Below the pieces are notes generated by a model. It was not told where the DNA came from, did no database searches, and saw only the letters and a list, made by a program, of their open reading frames with translations. Below are positions 26,753-35,531 of a stretch of DNA of 64,000 nt, one piece after another (the stretch's first letter is position 1; every line of letters begins with the position of its first letter). A program made the translations under genes and the position numbers. Source of the DNA: Skermanella pratensis (GTDB lineage: Bacteria; Pseudomonadota; Alphaproteobacteria; Azospirillales; Azospirillaceae); assembly GCF_008843145.1 (NCBI RefSeq), contig NZ_CP030265.1, forward strand, positions 453,501-517,500, read 5' to 3'.

Positions 26753-28159
26753 TCAGTTGTCATCCGAGACGCGGTCCAACTCGGAGACAATCCCCTCCAC
26801 ATCACTGAGGGCCGACCGCAAGTTTTGTACCAGCGCCGTCAAGATCTCTTCGGGGTCCCTATCGTCCAATTCTTCTCTACGACCTTCCGAGAGCCAGCGC
26901 AAGTCGAGGTTGTCGTTGCGCGCGGCGATTTCTTCACGAGAATAGGGCCTGAATCTCGGATCCGCGGACGGATCGCGGGGACTGCGGCCGAGTGGGTCGG
27001 GTCCGTAGAGCCGCACGAAGTCGGTGAACACTTCTGGGGTGAGGTTCCGCCCCTTCCGAAATCTCTGCATGTTGGTTCTGAGATCATAGACCCAGATTTG
27101 GCGCGTAACGGGCTCGCCTTCCTGGGGCCGGGAAAAGAACAGAACACTGGTCTTGACGTCGGCGGCATAGAAGATGCCGCTAGGCAGCCGGAGCAAGGTA
27201 TGCACGTTGCACGTGTTCATTAAGTGCGTCCGGATCCGCCTGCCTGCTCCCTCCTCGAAAAGGACGTTATCCGGCAGAACCACGGCTGCGCGTCCGCCCG
27301 GCTTCAGCGCCAGATAGATATGCTGAAGAAAGAGGAGCTGCTTATTGGATGTCGAGTAGGGAAGATCGCTGCGGCGCGCTCGCGCGCCCCCCGCGCTGCT
27401 TCCGAAAGGGGGGTTGGCTATGATGACATCTGGTGCCGGCAGGTCAGCGATATCATCTGTCAGGGCGTCGCCATGGATGAACTGGCCCTGCATGCCATGC
27501 AGGAACATGTTCATCAAGCACAAGCGATAGGTGTCACCCTCTATTTCGACCGCTTGATAGCTAGGTGGAGAGGCCTGAAAGCTTGCCTCCGAATGTTGGC
27601 TGGCGATGTACTCCTTCGCCGAAATTAGAAAGCCAGCTGTCCCAGCTGCTGGATCCTGGATCGTTTCGCCAAGGCCGGGTTGTAGAGCGCTGACCATCGC
27701 ATCGACGAGCGGCCGGGGCGTGAAGTATTGACCGGCGCCTGAGCGAGCTTCCGCCACGCTCCTTTGGAGAAGGCTCTCGTAAACTGCACCCAAGCCGTCG
27801 GCCTTGGCTTCGTGCCAGTCGATCTTGTTGATGCCTTCCACGACCTTCCGGAGATTTTCATCGTGGTTGAACACGGTAGTTGGAAAACGGAAGATCTCCC
27901 GGACCACGTGGTCTGGCGCGTCCTCCCCGAGTATAGTCAGCATCTTGCGATAGTGTCCCAGCATCCCGCCGTCGGCGTGAGCCGTCAGGTCCGCCCAGCG
28001 GCAGCCGGCGGGCAGCAGGTCCTCCCGTCCGGTTTCCTCGGCGATCTTCAGAAATAGGAGGTAGGTGAGCTCGGAAAGGAACTTATGGAAGACGATGCCA
28101 TCGTCGCGAAGGACGTGACAGAGGGACCAGATTCGCTTCGAGATTAGGGGAATCGACAT
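26753..28159 (-). CDS. hsdM: Type I restriction-modification N6-adenine methyltransferase subunit (HsdM)
   Basis: The 468-residue protein has the N-terminal helical HsdM domain (about 1-120), a SAM-binding motif I QDPAAGTAGF near 168-177 and the catalytic NPPF in IIANPPFGS at 249-252. Together with an HsdS subunit it would methylate adenines in a split recognition sequence. It is the first gene of the operon hsdM-hsdS-AAA-HNH. No hsdR is seen before or after it in the window, so either the restriction subunit was lost or the ATPase/HNH pair serves as effector. Base composition is lower in GC than the flanking chromosome. The gene appears intact. Confidence 0.92.
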   Translation of the reverse strand: MSIPLISKRIWSLCHVLRDDGIVFHKFLSELTYLLFLKIAEETGREDLLPAGCRWADLTAHADGGMLGHYRKMLTILGEDAPDHVVREIFRFPTTVFNHDENLRKVVEGINKIDWHEAKADGLGAVYESLLQRSVAEARSGAGQYFTPRPLVDAMVSALQPGLGETIQDPAAGTAGFLISAKEYIASQHSEASFQASPPSYQAVEIEGDTYRLCLMNMFLHGMQGQFIHGDALTDDIADLPAPDVIIANPPFGSSAGGARARRSDLPYSTSNKQLLFLQHIYLALKPGGRAAVVLPDNVLFEEGAGRRIRTHLMNTCNVHTLLRLPSGIFYAADVKTSVLFFSRPQEGEPVTRQIWVYDLRTNMQRFRKGRNLTPEVFTDFVRLYGPDPLGRSPRDPSADPRFRPYSREEIAARNDNLDLRWLSEGRREELDDRDPEEILTALVQNLRSALSDVEGIVSELDRVSDDN

Positions 28160-28689
28160 CTCAGGCTTTCAGATCAACGCAAGCCCTACAACGAAGAGAC
28201 GCACCTCATCAACGGCCAGCCATTGCACGGTGCTCCCCTCGCAAACGCGCGGGCACGATACCGAAGTTAGCGAATGCTGCGTCTCCGGAACAGCCAATAA
28301 TTTCTTAGGAGAGGGTATGGCATGCTAGCGTCCTCAACGAGGTGTCTGCGAACGTTGGGGATTAACTGCTACTAATTGCCTGGGCTATCCTCGTGCGTCG
28401 CCAACGAACTGCTCAATGATGGCTGTGCCGCTCCGCCGCCGACGTGCTTTCCATAATCGTGACCACCTTAACGGCCGTGCCCTTTCTCGGTATCACCTGC
28501 CGCTGACCCCCTCACCATGCTCGGCCCGTACATCGTCCCACAGCTAGTCCACCGCCTCCGCCGCCCTCAACCTCTCCCGTCCCACCACCCCACGCCCGAA
28601 CGATCCACCGACTGCCGGTTGCCCCGCCCCGACCCCCGTCGTACAAATACCCCCAGACAGGACAAAAAGTCGCGGGAGGAACGCACGAC
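28160..28689. other. Intergenic region between hsdM and the alcohol dehydrogenase gene
   Basis: About 530 bases with no convincing coding sequence on either strand. It is where base composition returns from the lower-GC operon to the chromosomal level, so one edge of the transferred segment may lie here. I found no direct repeat, integrase gene or tRNA end to mark an attachment site. The two promoters for the divergent genes should lie in it. Confidence 0.4.
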
Positions 28690-29853
28690 ATGATCGCCAC
28701 CATCGCCATGCCCAAGCTGATGCTGATCGGCGGCGGCGCCATCGGCCAGGTTGCCGACATGCTGGGCCGGCTGGGCATCCGGCGCCCGCTGATCGTGACT
28801 GATCCCTTCATGCGCGACAGCGGGGCCATCGCCCGGCTGACCGATCCTTTGAAGGCGGCCGGCGTCCCGTTCGAGGTGTTCGCCGATACCGTGCCCGATC
28901 CCACCACCGACGTGGTCGATGCCGGCGCCCGCATGCTGTCCGGCGGCGGGTTCGACGGGATGATTGCCCTGGGCGGCGGGTCGCCGATCGATACCGCCAA
29001 GGCCATGGGCGTCCTGGCGGCCAATCCCGGCCGCATGCGCGACTACAAGGTGCCCAACCCGATCCCCAACGAGGGCGTGCCGCTGCTCGCCATCCCGACC
29101 ACCGCCGGGACCGGGTCGGAGGTGACCAAGTTCACCGTCATCACCGATACCGAAACCGACGAGAAGATGCTGATCGCCGGCAACGGCGTGATCCCCCAGG
29201 GTGCCATCGTCGATTACGAGCTGACGCTGACCTGCCCCTTCCGCCTGACCGCCGACACCGGCATCGACACGCTGACCCACGCGATCGAGGCCTATGTCAG
29301 CCGCAAGGCCAACCCGTTCTCCGACAGCATGGCCCTGGCCGCCATGGCCCGCGTCGCCAAGCACCTGCGCACCGCCTGCTTCGAGCCGGACAACCGCGAG
29401 GCCCGCGAGGGGATGATGCTGGCGGCCAACCAGGCCGGCATCGCCTTCAGCAACGCCTCGGTCGCCCTGGTCCACGGCATGAGCCGCCCGATCGGTGCCC
29501 ATTTCCACGTGCCGCACGGCCTGTCCAACGCCATGCTGCTGCCGGCGGTCACCGCCTTCTCCCTCCCCACGGCGACGGCCCGCTACGCCGACTGCGCCCG
29601 CGCCATGGGGGCCTGCGCGCCCGATACCGACGACGAGCAGGCGGGGATCGCGCTGCTGGGCGCCCTCATCTCCCTCAACGCCGACCTCAAGGTCCCGTCT
29701 CCGCAGGCCTACGGCATCGACGAGAGCCGGTTCATGTCGATCCTGCCCCTGATGGCGGAGCAGGCGCTGGGCTCCGGCTCGCCGGCCAACAATCCGCGCG
29801 TGCCGACCGAGGAGGAGATCGTCAGCCTCTACCGCGACATCTACGCGACCTGA
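28690..29853 (+). CDS. Iron-containing alcohol dehydrogenase
   Basis: The 387-residue protein is a type III (Fe-ADH) enzyme: NAD-binding GGGSPIDTAKAMGVL, IPTTAGTGSEVTKF, and metal-ligand histidines in DTLTHAIEAYVS and ALVHGMSRPIGAHFHVPHG. It should interconvert an alcohol and aldehyde with NAD(P). It is followed 18 bases on by a small cupin gene, probably co-transcribed. The substrate is unknown; the family includes 1,3-propanediol, lactaldehyde and hydroxyacid-oxoacid-type enzymes. The ATG at 28690 has GGGAGGAACG upstream. Confidence 0.9.
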   Translation: MIATIAMPKLMLIGGGAIGQVADMLGRLGIRRPLIVTDPFMRDSGAIARLTDPLKAAGVPFEVFADTVPDPTTDVVDAGARMLSGGGFDGMIALGGGSPIDTAKAMGVLAANPGRMRDYKVPNPIPNEGVPLLAIPTTAGTGSEVTKFTVITDTETDEKMLIAGNGVIPQGAIVDYELTLTCPFRLTADTGIDTLTHAIEAYVSRKANPFSDSMALAAMARVAKHLRTACFEPDNREAREGMMLAANQAGIAFSNASVALVHGMSRPIGAHFHVPHGLSNAMLLPAVTAFSLPTATARYADCARAMGACAPDTDDEQAGIALLGALISLNADLKVPSPQAYGIDESRFMSILPLMAEQALGSGSPANNPRVPTEEEIVSLYRDIYAT

Positions 29854-29871
29854 ACAGGAGGGGGCCGAACC

Positions 29872-30336
29872 ATGGGTGATCCGGAAAAGACCGACTGGCG
29901 GGAGAACGGCGTCCGCGTCGTGCGGGGCGACCAGCTCGACGCCAACACGCCGCAGACGCCCGGCATGAACCGGGCGGCCGCCATCAACCACGCCCGCGTC
30001 GGGGCGCAGAAGCTTTGGGCCGGGACGGTCACGATCCACCCCGACGCCAAGACCGGCGCCCACCATCACGGCGAGCTGGAGAGCGTCATCTACGTGGTGC
30101 GCGGGCGCGCCCGCATGCGCTGGGGCGAGGCGCTGGAATACACGGCGGAGGCCGGGCCGGGCGACTTCATCTATGTCCCGCCCTTCGTGCCCCACCAGGA
30201 GATCAACGCCAGCGCCGACGAACCGCTGGAATGCGTCCTGGTGCGCAGCGACCAGGAAGCCGTCGTCGTCAACCTGGACATTCCCATGGTGGAACAGCCC
30301 GAAACCGTCGCCTGGGTTGATCCGATCCACAAGTAG
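29872..30336 (+). CDS. Single-domain cupin protein
   Basis: The 154-residue protein has both cupin motifs: the first with GAHHHGELESVIYVVRGRARM and the second with PGDFIYVPPFVPHQEIN. Three consecutive His and a Glu indicate a bound metal. Homologues are annotated only as cupins. It sits directly after the iron alcohol dehydrogenase with an AGGAGGGGGCCG-type ribosome site, so it may act on the same substrate (for example as an isomerase, dioxygenase or sensor), which I cannot decide. Confidence 0.8.
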   Translation: MGDPEKTDWRENGVRVVRGDQLDANTPQTPGMNRAAAINHARVGAQKLWAGTVTIHPDAKTGAHHHGELESVIYVVRGRARMRWGEALEYTAEAGPGDFIYVPPFVPHQEINASADEPLECVLVRSDQEAVVVNLDIPMVEQPETVAWVDPIHK

Positions 30337-30350
30337 CGAAGGCGGAGAAC

Positions 30351-30414
30351 AACGGGGCGGAGGGTGCGCGTCCCGCGCACCATGGGCGGCGGGACGCCGC
30401 CCCTCCGCCCGCTC
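30351..30414. repeat. GC-rich palindromic intergenic repeat
   Basis: GGGGCGGAGGG...GCGTCCCGCGC followed by GGCGGGACGCCGCCCCTCCGC forms an imperfect hairpin between two convergent genes. A very similar module occurs at 49262-49320 (CGGCGTCCCGC...GCGGGACGCCGCCCCTCC). It can serve as a bidirectional terminator and is likely one of a dispersed REP-like family. Confidence 0.6.
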
Positions 30415-30418
30415 CCGG

Positions 30419-31855
30419 TCAGGCCCGGCCGTAGGTGTCGGTCAGGCGGACGATGTCGTCCTCGCCCAGGTACGACCCCGACTGGACCTCGATCAGGTTC
30501 AGCGTCACCTTGCCCGGGTTCTCCAGCCGGTGGACGGCGCCCAGCGGGATGTAGATCGACTCGTTCTCGCGCAGCAGCACCTGGTCGGCATCGCGGGTGA
30601 CCAGCGCCGTGCCGTTGACCACGACCCAGTGCTCCGCCCGGTGATAGTGTTTCTGAAGCGACAGCGTGGCGCCGGGCTTGACCGTCAGGCGCTTCACCTG
30701 GAACCGCTCGCCCTCGTGCAGGCACTGGTAGAAGCCCCAGGGGCGATGGACCCGGCTGTGGATCTTCGCTTCCGGCCGACCTTCCTTCTTCAGCCGCTCG
30801 ACCACCTTCTTGATGTCCTGGACCTTGTCGCGGCTGGCGACCAGGATGGCGTCGTCGGTCGCGACCACCACCACGTCGTCGAGCCCGACCACCGCGGTCA
30901 GCACGCCCTCGGACCGGACATAGCAGTTGTGCGCGTCCTCGGTCATCACGTCGCCGACGAAGACGTTGCCGTTCCCGTCCTTGGCGCCGATGTCCCACAG
31001 CGCCGACCAGGCGCCCACGTCGGTCCAGCCGATCGTGGCGGGCACCACCACGGCGGCGTCGGTCCGCTCCATCACGGCATAGTCGATGGAAATGCTCGGG
31101 GCCTTGCCGAAGGCGTCCGGGTCCAGGCGGAAGAAGTCCAGGTCGCGCGAGCCCTTGGCGATCGCCTCGCGGCAGGCGGCGACGATGGCGGGTTCGAACT
31201 TCTCCATCTCGGCCAGCAGCTTGGCCGCCGAGAACAGGAACATGCCGCCGTTCCAGAAATGGCCGCCGGATGCCAGCATGTCGGCCGCCTTGCCGATGCC
31301 CGGCTTCTCCACGAAGGCGTCGACCTGGAACACGCCCCCGTGGCCGGTCAGCTCGGCGCCCTGGCGGATATAGCCATAGCCGGTCTCCGGCGCGGTCGGC
31401 GTGATGCCGAAGGTCACCAGGTTGCCGGCGGCGGCGGCACCCGCGGCCGCGGCCACGGCGGCGTGGAACGCCCCGGTGTCGCGGATCACGTGGTCGGCCG
31501 GCAGCAGCAGAAGCAGCCCGTCGGGGTCCTGCTCGGCGATCATCAGCGCGGCGACGGCCGCCGCCGGGGCGGTGTTGCGGCCGACCGGCTCCAGCGCGAT
31601 GGCGGACGGCGTGACGGCGATCTGGCGAAGCTGTTCCGCGATCACGAACCGGTGCTCGTCGTTGCAGATCACCAGCGGCGGCGCGAAGCCCTCGCCCGCG
31701 ACGCGGCCGACGGTGTCCTGAAGCATGGTCCGCTCGCCGACCAGCGGCAGCAGTTGCTTCGGATAGCTTTCCCGCGAGATCGGCCAGAGGCGCGATCCGG
31801 AGCCGCCGGAAAGCAGAACGGGATGGATGGTCGGGGCACTGTTGATGGAGGGCAT
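30419..31855 (-). CDS. manC: Mannose-1-phosphate guanylyltransferase / mannose-6-phosphate isomerase
   Basis: The 478-residue bifunctional enzyme makes GDP-mannose for surface polysaccharides. The N-terminal nucleotidyltransferase has LLSGGSGSRLWPISRESYPKQ (split at the signature GGSGSRLWP) and FVEKP; the C-terminal type II PMI cupin domain has RPWGFYQCLHEGERFQVKRL and the metal site QKHYHRAEHW. The ATG at 31855 (MPSINSAPTIHPVLL) is preferred; the frame runs on upstream through a repeated sequence with little similarity. The neighbours on the same strand upstream are two glycosyltransferases and a DUF6165 protein. Confidence 0.93.
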   Translation of the reverse strand: MPSINSAPTIHPVLLSGGSGSRLWPISRESYPKQLLPLVGERTMLQDTVGRVAGEGFAPPLVICNDEHRFVIAEQLRQIAVTPSAIALEPVGRNTAPAAAVAALMIAEQDPDGLLLLLPADHVIRDTGAFHAAVAAAAGAAAAGNLVTFGITPTAPETGYGYIRQGAELTGHGGVFQVDAFVEKPGIGKAADMLASGGHFWNGGMFLFSAAKLLAEMEKFEPAIVAACREAIAKGSRDLDFFRLDPDAFGKAPSISIDYAVMERTDAAVVVPATIGWTDVGAWSALWDIGAKDGNGNVFVGDVMTEDAHNCYVRSEGVLTAVVGLDDVVVVATDDAILVASRDKVQDIKKVVERLKKEGRPEAKIHSRVHRPWGFYQCLHEGERFQVKRLTVKPGATLSLQKHYHRAEHWVVVNGTALVTRDADQVLLRENESIYIPLGAVHRLENPGKVTLNLIEVQSGSYLGEDDIVRLTDTYGRA

Positions 31856-31870
31856 GATCTCAACTTGTCC

Positions 31871-31901
31871 GTGTCCGTTTGACACCGTGTCTGTTTGACA
31901 C
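31871..31901. promoter_or_regulatory. Duplicated GTGTC-N5-GACAC palindrome upstream of manC
   Basis: Two 15-base copies (31871-31885 and 31887-31901, differing at one base) are each inverted repeats GTGTC-N5-GACAC. They sit 16-46 bases upstream of the manC start, between it and the preceding glycosyltransferase gene, so they may form a two-site operator. Confidence 0.4.
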
Positions 31902-31924
31902 AATGCAGCATACGCAGAAGGATT

Positions 31925-32974
31925 TCAGGAGTTTTTCGAATAGGAAGCCTGATCGATCGGGCGTATCGCGAGACGGTCAAGCCTTTCGATAACGGCTTGC
32001 GCCGGAATAGCGGTCATGTCGCGACCCCCGAACTCCTGCGCCGTCATCGCGCCACCGGAGGTTACCCTTGGCTGGAACTTCGCCGCCGGCGTCGGCCCGA
32101 ACAGGGTAACCAAAGGTATGTCGGCCGCGCCGAACATGTGGCTGACCCCGCTGTCGTTGGCGACCGCGGCGGCGAAGCGGCGCGCCAGCGCGATGGTGCG
32201 CAGCGGCGTGAACTCGTCCCCCCAGATCTCCCGGTCCTGCTCGGGAAACAGCGCCGCCGGGACCGCCGCCCTCAGCTCGGGCATCCACTCCAGCTCGTCC
32301 GGCCCCAGGATGAAGACGGGCACCCGGCCCCGCTCGACCTGCGCCCGGGCGACCGCGACGAAGCGGTCCAGCGGCCAGCATTTGAACCGCTTCCCGGCGC
32401 CGGGCGCCAGGCCGACATAGCGGGGACCCGGCGGCAGCGCCGCCTCGGCCTTCGCGGCCAGCGGCTCGGGCAGGCGCAGGCCGGCCTCCACCTTGGGCAC
32501 CGATCCGGCGGCCAGCCTCAGCAGGTCGGCCAGCCGGTCCACCATGTGCGGCGGGCGGATCTGGCTCGGCGGCGGCTTGGCGTCCGACAGCCGGAAGCCC
32601 AGGGCGCCGGACACGAACAGGTCGTGCGGCATCCGCCGGATCGTCAGGGTGCGCCACAGCGTCGTCTGGGTGTCGATGATCACGCCGAACCGCTCGCGGA
32701 AAGGCAGGGGCTTCAGCAGGCCGGCCACGCCGGCGCCGATCCCGCTGTCCTGGCGGAACTCGTCGATCAGCCCGTCCATCAGCGGCTGGAGCCGGCCGGC
32801 ATAGACGGTCTTGCGCGTCGTGATCCAGGTGATCCGCGCCGAGGGATAGGCCGCGCGCACCATCCGCACGAAGGGCAGCTTGTACAGCCCGTCGCCGATG
32901 ATCTCCTCATAGCTGAAGACGGCGACGCTGTCGGGGGGCGGCCGGTCCGGTTGCCGGTTCATGGTCGTGGCCAA
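31925..32974 (-). CDS. Glycosyltransferase family 9 (heptosyltransferase-like)
   Basis: The 349-residue GT9 protein has the conserved EEIIGDGLYKLPFVRMVRAAYP start, the nucleotide-sugar binding LAPGAGKRFKCWPLDRFVAVA split region, and the C-terminal ANDSGVSHMFGAADIPLVTLFGPT core typical of ADP-heptose transferases. It would add a heptose or related sugar to lipopolysaccharide core or another glycan on the cytosolic face of the inner membrane. An ATG at 32962 is an alternative start. It lies between manC and the DUF6165 gene on one strand. Confidence 0.85.
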   Translation of the reverse strand: MATTMNRQPDRPPPDSVAVFSYEEIIGDGLYKLPFVRMVRAAYPSARITWITTRKTVYAGRLQPLMDGLIDEFRQDSGIGAGVAGLLKPLPFRERFGVIIDTQTTLWRTLTIRRMPHDLFVSGALGFRLSDAKPPPSQIRPPHMVDRLADLLRLAAGSVPKVEAGLRLPEPLAAKAEAALPPGPRYVGLAPGAGKRFKCWPLDRFVAVARAQVERGRVPVFILGPDELEWMPELRAAVPAALFPEQDREIWGDEFTPLRTIALARRFAAAVANDSGVSHMFGAADIPLVTLFGPTPAAKFQPRVTSGGAMTAQEFGGRDMTAIPAQAVIERLDRLAIRPIDQASYSKNS

Positions 32975-32995
32975 GGCTTGGTTCCACCCGGCCGG

Positions 32996-33382
32996 TCAGT
33001 AGGCGGCGTAGGATTTCTCTTCCAGGATCGGGCTGTCCAGCAGCTCGTTGATCCGGCGCTTGACCGCCGCCCGCCGGTCGTTGGTGTGATAGACGGCGCG
33101 GGCCAGCTCGATGAAGGCCGGGCCGAAGTCGCGTGCCCGCTCCAGGTCGCGGATGTCGTCCTCGATCTTCCACAGGCTCTCGTTGATCGCCTTCAGCTCG
33201 GCGGTCAGGCCCGTGAGGTCCCCGCTCGGCGGAACCTGCTCCGCCAGCACGCGCGACAGCACGTCGTATTCGTGCTCGACGTTGCGCAGCTTGGCGGGGT
33301 CGCCGATGTTGGCCTTCTTGATCTCCAGGATCGTCAGCTTGTCGATCAGCTCGCCGGGAGCCACTTCAATCAGGATAGCCAT
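32996..33382 (-). CDS. DUF6165 family protein
   Basis: The 128-residue acidic/basic helical protein begins MAILIEVAPGELIDKLTILEIK and contains NESLWKIEDDIRDLERARDF and VYHTNDRRAAVKRRIN, the typical DUF6165 pattern. Such proteins are repeatedly found beside GT9 glycosyltransferases, as here where one lies on each side. No signal peptide or membrane segment is seen. Function is unknown; an accessory role in the same glycan pathway is inferred from position. Confidence 0.8.
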   Translation of the reverse strand: MAILIEVAPGELIDKLTILEIKKANIGDPAKLRNVEHEYDVLSRVLAEQVPPSGDLTGLTAELKAINESLWKIEDDIRDLERARDFGPAFIELARAVYHTNDRRAAVKRRINELLDSPILEEKSYAAY

Positions 33383-33452
33383 CGCGTCATTCCTGCGAGG
33401 TTGCCACTATCTTTCCGCCCGCTTCCTAGCACAGCCGGAGCCCGCCCGCCAC

Positions 33453-34409
33453 TCAGGCACGGACCGTGTCCCACAGCCGGCGCGCGGTCGCCTCGACGGC
33501 ATCCACCGTCAGGCCGCCCATCAGCGACACGCCTTCGCGCATCGCCTCCGGGATCTTCGCCGCCAGGGTCTCGAACGGCTCGGGCGCCTGGGCATGGGCC
33601 GCATGCTTCCCCCACGGGCGGTAATGGAAGGCGGGGGTCGGGCCGAACAGCCCCACGGTCGGCACGCCGGCCGCCGCCGACAGGTGCATCTGGCCGCCGT
33701 CGTTCCCGACATACAGCGCGCAGCGCTGCAGGCAGGCCGCCGCGACCAGCAGCGGCGTGTTGCTCATAAGGTCGATCCGGCGTTCCGGCGGTACGGCGGC
33801 CAGCACCGGTTCCGCCTGGGCGCGCTCCGCGGGGGAGCCGATCACCGCGACCCTGCCGCCGGGCAGGATGCCCTCATAGCCGGTCAGGCGCAGCGCCAGC
33901 TCCGCGAAACGTTCCGACGGCCAGCGCTTGTGCTCGTGGGTCGAGCCCGGCCCCAGCGCCAGCACCGGCAGCCCGTCGGGCACCAGCCCGGCCGCCGCGG
34001 CATGGTCGGCGCCTCCGATCCACAGCCGGGGGTCGGGCGGCGGGTCCAGGCCCAGGACGCGGCCGATCTCCTCGACCCGGTGGAGCTGCCGGCCCTTCGC
34101 CCGGCCGACCCGGCGCACCTCGCGCGCCGCCAGCACCCGCGACACGGCGGAATTCCGCAGGTCGACCACCAGGTCCCAGCGGGTTCCCACCGTGGTCAGC
34201 CACAAGTCCAGCCAGTGGCGGTGGTGCTTGCGTTTCTCCATCACGATGACGCGCTCGATGCAGGGCGCCTCGGCGAGCAGCGGCGCCACGATCCGCCCGC
34301 ATACGACGGTGATCCGGGCCTTGGGGTGGCGTTCGATCAGGTATGCCAGCAATCCGCTGGACAGGATGAAGTCGCCGATGCGGCTGTTGCCGATGAACAG
34401 AATGCGCAA
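33453..34409 (-). CDS. Glycosyltransferase family 9 (heptosyltransferase-like)
   Basis: The 318-residue protein starts (M)RILFIGNSRIGDFILSSG, the typical GT9 opening, at TTG 34409 with GGGGGC six bases upstream. An upstream TTG at 34457 would add 16 unconserved residues. The C-terminal domain has LGPGSTHEHKRWPSERFAEL and YVGNDGGQMHLSAAAGVPTV, the nucleotide-sugar site. It is the first gene of the leftward group GT9-DUF6165-GT9-manC and is divergent from ygfZ. Acceptor and sugar are not determinable. Confidence 0.85.
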   Translation of the reverse strand: MRILFIGNSRIGDFILSSGLLAYLIERHPKARITVVCGRIVAPLLAEAPCIERVIVMEKRKHHRHWLDLWLTTVGTRWDLVVDLRNSAVSRVLAAREVRRVGRAKGRQLHRVEEIGRVLGLDPPPDPRLWIGGADHAAAAGLVPDGLPVLALGPGSTHEHKRWPSERFAELALRLTGYEGILPGGRVAVIGSPAERAQAEPVLAAVPPERRIDLMSNTPLLVAAACLQRCALYVGNDGGQMHLSAAAGVPTVGLFGPTPAFHYRPWGKHAAHAQAPEPFETLAAKIPEAMREGVSLMGGLTVDAVEATARRLWDTVRA

Positions 34410-34531
34410 GACATGCCCCCGAAGTACCCGTGCCGCGCCAAGAAGCCACCTTGCCAAAGGCGCCGCACGTCAATACGTGATGATTTCGGATCGCGATAGC
34501 CCCTTCCCTCGACCGCCGGTGGAGCCGAGCC

Positions 34532-35428
34532 ATGAATCCTTCCTACGTCACCCTGGCCCCGCGCGGCATCCTGGCGATCGGCGATGCCGACCGCACCGCC
34601 TTCCTCCAGGGGCTGGTGACCAACGACGTCACCCCCGTCGGCCCCGCGCGCGCCGTCTATTCCGCGCTCCTGACGCCGCAGGGCAAGTTCCTGCACGACT
34701 TCTTCATCGCCGCCCTCGGGGACAGGCTGCTGCTGGACTGCGAGGCGGACCGGCTGGCCGATCTCCAGCGGCGGCTGAAGATGTACAAGCTGCGCTCCAA
34801 GGTGGCGCTGGAGGACGACAGCGCCCGCTTCTCGGTCACCGCCCTGTTCGGCGACGGCGCCCTGGAAGCCCTGGGCCTGCCGGCCGAACGGGGTGCCGCG
34901 GCGGCGCTGGGCGACGGCATCGCCTTCACCGACCCGCGCTTGGCCGGACTCGGCGCCCGCGCGATCCTGCCGCGGGGGACCGAGGCCGCCGTGCTGGAGG
35001 CCAGGGGGTTCCGGCCGGCCGGGCCTGAGGCCTACGAGCGGCTCCGCCTGGAATCCGGCATTCCCGACGGCAGCCGCGACATGTTGGTCGACAAGGCGAT
35101 CCTGCTGGAGAACGGCCTGGACGAGCTCAACGCGATCTCCTGGCAGAAGGGCTGCTACATGGGGCAGGAGCTGACCGCCCGGACCCGCTACCGCGGGCTG
35201 GTCCGCAAGCGCCTGATGCCGGTTGCCGTCGAAGGCCCCCTGCCGGAACCCGGCGCCATCGTCATGCTGGGCGACAAGGAGGCGGGGGAGATGCGGACCG
35301 GCACCGGCGACCGGGCCCTGGCCCTGCTCCGCCTGGAGGAGGTCGAGCGCGCCCGGGCGGAAGGCCTGCCCCTGCTGGTCGGCGGCACCCGCATCGTCCC
35401 GCACCGGCCGGGCTGGGCGGCCTACTGA
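34532..35428 (+). CDS. ygfZ: YgfZ/GcvT folate-binding Fe-S cluster assembly protein
   Basis: The 298-residue protein has the YgfZ fingerprint KGCYMGQE (with the functional Cys) and the early FLQGLVTNDV and LLTPQGKFLHDFF motifs of the GcvT fold. YgfZ proteins bind tetrahydrofolate and help assemble or repair certain iron-sulphur enzymes. Start at ATG 34532 after GGAGCC. It stands alone between the polysaccharide group and a PRC-barrel gene. Confidence 0.9.
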   Translation: MNPSYVTLAPRGILAIGDADRTAFLQGLVTNDVTPVGPARAVYSALLTPQGKFLHDFFIAALGDRLLLDCEADRLADLQRRLKMYKLRSKVALEDDSARFSVTALFGDGALEALGLPAERGAAAALGDGIAFTDPRLAGLGARAILPRGTEAAVLEARGFRPAGPEAYERLRLESGIPDGSRDMLVDKAILLENGLDELNAISWQKGCYMGQELTARTRYRGLVRKRLMPVAVEGPLPEPGAIVMLGDKEAGEMRTGTGDRALALLRLEEVERARAEGLPLLVGGTRIVPHRPGWAAY

Positions 35429-35531
35429 GGCGCCGCAACGGAATTTCACGGGGACGGTGGAATTGTTGCCCGCTGGGCATGTTGAAAGAGGTGAAGAAAC
35501 GGACTGTTCAACAGACCAGAGGAGTTCTTCG

